DNA from: Eucalyptus grandis
Taxonomy: Eukaryota > Streptophyta > Magnoliopsida > Myrtales > Myrtaceae
DNA: 64,000 bases
Direction of reading: 5' to 3'
Assembly (NCBI RefSeq): GCF_016545825.1
Contig: NC_052618.1
Location: 20,535,561 to 20,599,560 of the forward strand
Shown: in pieces, positions 58,988 to 64,000 of the stretch
How the letters are laid out: each line of letters starts with the position of its first letter
How positions within the stretch are numbered: the first letter of the stretch is position 1
Position numbers and translations under genes: made by a program
The notes under the pieces: model-generated
Seen by the model: only the letters and a program-made list of their open reading frames with translations
Database searches by the model: none
What the model was told of the DNA's origin: nothing

Positions 58988-61900
58988 AATGAGCAAATCG
59001 TGTGAAATGAGTGGTATTTGAAAACTCTATGGGTGTTTTATGAATTCTTAGAAGGGCTCAAGTCTAAACGTGGTCAATTGATGCTCTAAGATCGAAGTTT
59101 CTAAAAGTGTGTATATCAATAATTAGAAAATTAGAACATAACATGCATTAATAAGCCTCCAAATCACTCAAATAATATACAAATAGCGTGAAGACATCAC
59201 ACGCAACTTAGAATCGGATGCGACAAACAATTTAAGTAATCATCTAACCTTAAGTCGACATGCGAAGATGTCATATAATTTAATGACAATACGAGATGAT
59301 TCAAGGTTCATAATGACAAGCTTGGAGGTTTTTGCCTGTAACAAACATGTTTTGAATACAAATTTAACATGCAAAATGATACTCAAATGTAATGACCTAA
59401 ATGTGTATATAAAACTTGTAACATGTAATTCAAATGTCAAGAAGGCACTATTGCAATATTTGGTCTCTAAAACACCTAAACAGGCATGGCAAAGTGCATG
59501 CATGGTAAGGTCTAGTCCTAACCTTAATAATATAGAATGAGCATAATTTTGGACCCCTAAAAACATGCAAAAATCCAATGAAAAATCCTACCTGCAGATT
59601 ATGCAATGATAAATATTTCGTTGAGATTCCAAAACCTAAATGGGATCATGCGAGTCATGACAAAAATGACAAACCAGATATGTATCTTCAAGTTTTTATG
59701 TTACGTCAACATCCCTTTACCTTAATGCATGCAATTGATACACTAAACAAAATCAAAACTTTGCAAATCTTGTGTCAATTGAACACGTACAACATGTAGT
59801 TCATTCATCATGAAAGTCTTGAGGTTGAACAAGGTCAATTTCATATTCAAATCTACCTAGATTCATCTCAGACCAAAACAAGACAGATTTACCTTATCTC
59901 AGATCTAAACAGTTTTGACCTAGCTAAACATGTTTGAAAATACCAAAAAAATTACAAGACATTCATCACACAATTACAAACAACTTTCATGAAGGCAAGT
60001 TCCTCTAGAAATTATCATAGAGATAAAACAAAAATAATAAAGACATATTTTGGGACCAAAATAGAACCTAAAATGAATCTAAACTACAACAAAATCGAAC
60101 AACTTCGGAGATGTTTTACAAGGGTCAAATGCTGCTCAATCGGGGCGTGCGACTTATCAATCTGAAACTCGTGATATTTTCTAAGTCAAGAAGGACTTGA
60201 ACTAAGATAAGGTCATTTAAGACCTCATTTTGGCCAAAACAGCAAGTCATGTTCAGTAACTCGAAAATGCGGATTTAAGGCCAAATTAAGTTTTAATCAT
60301 CCAAGTTTGTCATCAACAAATAATCAATCATAGCATATCAACTATCAATTTGTCAATCACATACCTAACATAATATGTGGTCCCGAAATTGAACTCTAAC
60401 CCTAACCGGTCAATCCAGTCTTGCTTCACGGGGTTCGAGATCAAGGAAATTACTTTTCACGATTTTTTTTTCAATCTTTTGACTTGATTAAACTAGTGGA
60501 TGTTGCCGGAGCTTAATTGGAAGCTAGAGGACACGATCGGAATGCCTCGGGGCTCTATAAGGATCGGCCAAGGACATCAGTTTAGCTTGCAATAGAAATA
60601 GGAAAATTGGTCCAAGTTTGGACCGACTTTGAAGTAGCCGATGATAGATCGAGTCATTGGTACTCCTTCGGTAGCTGATAAGCCAAACTCTAGCTATGGA
60701 TTGGCGGAGGACAGGCCTATGAATAGATCGAGCACAATTGTATGCCTTCAAACGGTGTCCGGTCACTTGGTTTGAATGATTGAGTAAAACCGATATGACT
60801 TTAGACCAACCTTCAGGTGCCACGGATGAAATGGATGCCAGAAGTCTCTTGATCACTGATTGGCTAATTCATGAGCACACGAAGGTCAAAATCGGTTTGA
60901 GACCATATTGGAATAGGTTGGGGATCTCATAAATAGCCGTTGGACACTGATCATAGAGGATGAATCAATCGAAACCAAAAACCGATTTTGACACCGATCT
61001 TGCTTTTTGTGACTGAAAAAAGTGGATCGGATAGAGATCAAGGTCGTTCGACCTTGCTGTATCTTCAATCGGGACAATGAGGAGATATAGATCACTATGG
61101 GGGCTGGCAATGGCTGGAGATTCACCGGTGTAAGGCTGGCCCAATGGATTCAAGTGAATCTGCGAGGGAGAGAAGAGATTAGTTGGCAAAGGCAAGGTCG
61201 GCTCGATGGATTCAAGTGAATCGGCGAGGGAGAGAAGAGATTAGTTGGCAAAGCCAAGAGAAAAGAGGGAGAAAAGAGAGAGAGAGAGAGAGAGGTTTGT
61301 AGAGAGAGAGAGTGAAAATGTCAAGAATGAACCCCCTAAAAATGGAGAGAAAATTGGCTTATATACCATCCCCAAATCAAGCAATCTCGATTGTTGGTTC
61401 GATTTGATAGTTAAAATTTTCATCCAACGATCAAAATCAATTTTGAAAGTTTCATTATGATTTCAAGGTACTGGGTAATTGATTTAATTGGTTTGATTTG
61501 TGAAAAAGAGAGCCAAAATCGAGAACTGCGTCAAAATGTCCAATTAGGGGTCAAATTGCAATTTTGTGAAATTCAAGGGCCAATCTACAAAATTTCGGGA
61601 AATGGGCACAAAGAGGATCCTAGAATTGGTTGCCAAAGGTCCAGAACTGGCCAACAAGTAACTAAATCACCTAGGACCAATAGTGACCAATTAGACCGGT
61701 CAGACCGATTTGCTATGATTTGACCGGTTCTTGAGTGGTTCTTGACTGGTTTGATTCGGTTCTAGCTAATTCATTCACTTGGGTCCCTGTTTGTTCAGAA
61801 TTTATGTAATTTGGTTCCTAAAGGACCAAATTGAAAAGAAAATTTTCTTTATATGGGAGGAAATTACCCAATTATGATTCAATTAAGTCAACCAAACCTT

Positions 61901-63099
61901 ATGAAATTCAAGGGCCAATCCTCTTGACTTAATTGAATTATCATTATGAAAGGCAACTAGTCAAAACTATGGATGCTTTAAATCAAGCCTAAAGGGCTAA
62001 AATGATCAAATTTGCAATTTAATAGGTAAAATTGTAAATCGAATGAAATTGAATTCAGTTAGTGCCACAATTATCTTATTTAATTAACCACCCATGTGTA
62101 AGATCAATTTTTGCATTCAAATCGACTCAAATTGAAGTGCTCGAGCTTATGTCAAAAATGGATCTAGATCTAATATCAAAATTGAACCTAAATTTATGAA
62201 GTTAAACCATAATCTTGAATGGGTCAATTCGAATTTTGTCAATTGAAGCTTAATTGCTTGACTTTATGATGCTTGGAAGAGTAAAAATTTTCAAATTGAG
62301 AAGTTTTAATGTAAATTTTTAAAATTGATTTCAGATTTGGACTTATCTTAAGAAAATGAGTAGAAAACAATCGTTCATTCGAAAGTAAAAAAGAATCGAT
62401 TCCGGTCTCTTAATTAGGGCTCAAAACAACAATTCATATTTTGACTTGATAATATGCAAAATTGAATGCACAAGCAGATTTAAAATAATCCCTAAATTAA
62501 ATGTCGAAAAAGGAACTACACCTAATTATAACTACAATAAAAGTAATTTGATTTTTGGCCAATAAAAAACCTAAAACCGAAAAATTCGTAAAACAAGGTT
62601 CTTAATTGAATTTTGTGAAATTTTTGACATAGAAGTCAATTGACATAAAAAAAATGTATTTGTGAATATTTTATTTTTTCAATTTTTTTGTCAAAAATTT
62701 GATCAAAAGTTAATCTTTTAATTGACTTTTCCAAAAAGTTGATTTCTTAATCAAATCTTCTATTTTTTTGAGAAATTGATTGACACAAATAAAATTAAAG
62801 CTTAATGGTATTTTTTTTTTTTGGTAAAAATCAATTTTGACCCAAGGTTAACTTTTGATCAAAGGGTTGACCAAAAGTCAACCCAAAAGTCAACCGTTTG
62901 ATTTTTTGGGTTTTTCTTGAAATTGAATTGGAAAATGCTTTAAAACAACAATATAAAAAAAGAAATGAAAAACGATATTTTTTTTTGTTGAGAAACGAGC
63001 TCTATCGCGATCAAAACCCAAATCTTGATTTTTTACCATTCTTGATTCGTCAATTAAAAATTAGGTGTCAATCAACGTGAGCCGACGTTGTTGGTCTTG
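58988..63099 (-). other. Older LTR-like repeat sequence, no gene seen
   Basis: No coding region supported. A minus-strand TATA-like GGTATATAAGCC (61,356-61,367) followed by pyrimidine-rich (CT)n on the minus strand (GA repeats at 61,276-61,300 on plus) resembles an LTR promoter. The stretch may therefore be an old LTR in minus orientation interrupted by the 55,438-58,982 solo LTR. 61,144-61,258 is a 62-bp tandem duplication (ATGGATTCAAGTGAATC opening). Confidence 0.35.
61144..61258. repeat. 62-bp tandem duplication
   Basis: Two nearly identical units beginning at 61,144 and 61,206 with GCGAGGGAGAGAAGAGATTA in each. Confidence 0.9.
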
Positions 63100-64000
63100 C
63101 CCCCACCATCATCCTATCCTCACACCATCGCCCCATGTCCACTGTCGTGAGCCATTGTGATGTCATCATCATCGCTGCTCACCGTCAAAGCTTCAAAGCC
63201 GGTCCCATGAGTGACTTCCTAAACTTTGATTAGGATAGTAGTCACACTTGGGATTAGGGTTATGATTAAGGTTAATGATAATTAGATTATTAGATAGATG
63301 GACTAGGTGATTACTTATCTTGAAAAGTGATAAATACTAGTGATAGCTTATCTTGAAATATGATAAGTAATTGTGATAGCTTATCTTGAAATGTGATAAA
63401 CAATTGTGATAGCTTATTTTAAAAAGTGATAAGTACTAGTGATAACTTATCTTTAAAAGTTTTAAATACTTGTGATAATTTATCTTGAAAAGTAATAAGT
63501 ACTAGTGATAGCTTATTTTAAAAATTGATAAGTACTTATGATAATTTATTTTGAAAAGTGATAAGTTATGTTGATAAGTAATCCCATGGTTTTATATTGT
63601 ATGGAATTAAGGAGTGATTGCTATGAAAATGAAATTTAGTAATCTTTGTCCTAAAGTATTGATTGAAAAGAAAGCTTAGAAAAGCATCATAGGGTTGATT
63701 TATGAAGTACCGGGGTGAGATATCAAATTTTATGTTTTTGCATTGATAAAAGGGGCATGGGGTTATCATATGATTATTTTGGTGGATAAATAATTAATAG
63801 GTGATCACATCGGATTATTTTATGGCACTTTTGTGTGTAAAAATTACTAATGTATAACATGTGAGATAAAACTTGGCTTGAGTGGTGGGTGTACTCGTGT
63901 GATCACTTAAATAGTTCCGTACTCGTATGACCACAAGGGATGATACCTGATGAATTTTGGATGCCCGGCGAAGACTCGGAAGCTAGTCGCGAATGGATAT
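63100..64000 (+). mobile_element. Partial LTR running off the window
   Basis: Shares the order of features with the right arm of the split solo LTR: GATTAG..TTAGGGTT..GATGGATTAG-like (63,220-63,310 against 50,580-50,700), then GATACC..GGCG..GACTCGGAAGC (63,932-63,980 against 51,219-51,250). Probably a relative in the same orientation. Ends not visible. Confidence 0.45.
63307..63570. repeat. 33-bp tandem array, 8 units, hairpin-forming
   Basis: Eight units of 33 bp from 63,307, consensus GTGATAGCTTATCTTGAAAAGTGATAAGTACT read as consecutive short words. Each has TTATC and GATAA facing each other around a short loop, so single strands could fold into small stems. It also makes a dense run of GATAA motifs. 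Confidence 0.9.

Noticed and set aside
63290..63580. 33-bp array as a CRISPR array
   Set aside because: Units are directly adjacent without unique spacers, in a plant nuclear genome.

Overview
The window is nuclear DNA from a flowering plant. It holds one recognisable host gene, a MIKC-type MADS-box transcription factor split into eight exons, set in a dense and partly nested population of plant transposable elements. The gene structure, the tRNA-Met-primed Ty1/copia elements, the large solo Ty3/gypsy-type LTRs and the AT-rich MITE/MULE repeats fit a eudicot. A woody Myrtales such as Eucalyptus is my impression from the repeat style only and is not proven.

Layout. 1-17,036 is a tandem segmental duplication. 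Copy 1 (1-7,032) and copy 2 (13,596-17,036) flank a gag-only Ty1/copia element (CopA, 7,755-13,661, minus strand, TSD TAAAC). Copy 1 starts with the end of a second, off-window CopA followed by the same TSD, so CopA was in place before the duplication. Copy 1 later gained a MULE-like TIR element (765-1,756) and a 2.5-kb solo LTR (2,039-4,578). Copy 2 preserves both empty sites. Both copies carry a degenerate GACGAAGCTC-rich repeat block and a decayed gene fragment that resembles the DUF1645 family.

17,520-20,217 holds an eroded copia LTR and two nested TIR elements with GC-rich cores. 20,218-23,452 is the 5' region of the MADS gene, with a cluster of TGACG motifs and a TATA box. 23,453-31,974 is the MADS gene (AGL17/ANR1/AGL16-like, 239 aa predicted). 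Its 4.5-kb first intron hosts a hAT-type MITE and an integrase relic.

33,035-38,347 is an old, heavily mutated copia element (CopC, minus). 39,594-52,365 is a Ty3/gypsy-type solo LTR split by a younger full-length copia element (CopB, 40,927-50,107, plus). CopB carries gag, protease, integrase, RT and RNase H, plus a long extra downstream reading frame (ORF3). 52,815-53,790 is a further TIR-like element with a GC-rich core. 55,438-58,982 is another solo LTR with TSD, and 63,100-64,000 is part of one more LTR that runs off the window.

Only the MADS gene looks like a functional host gene. Everything else coding belongs to transposons, mostly broken. No tRNA, rRNA or CRISPR features were seen.
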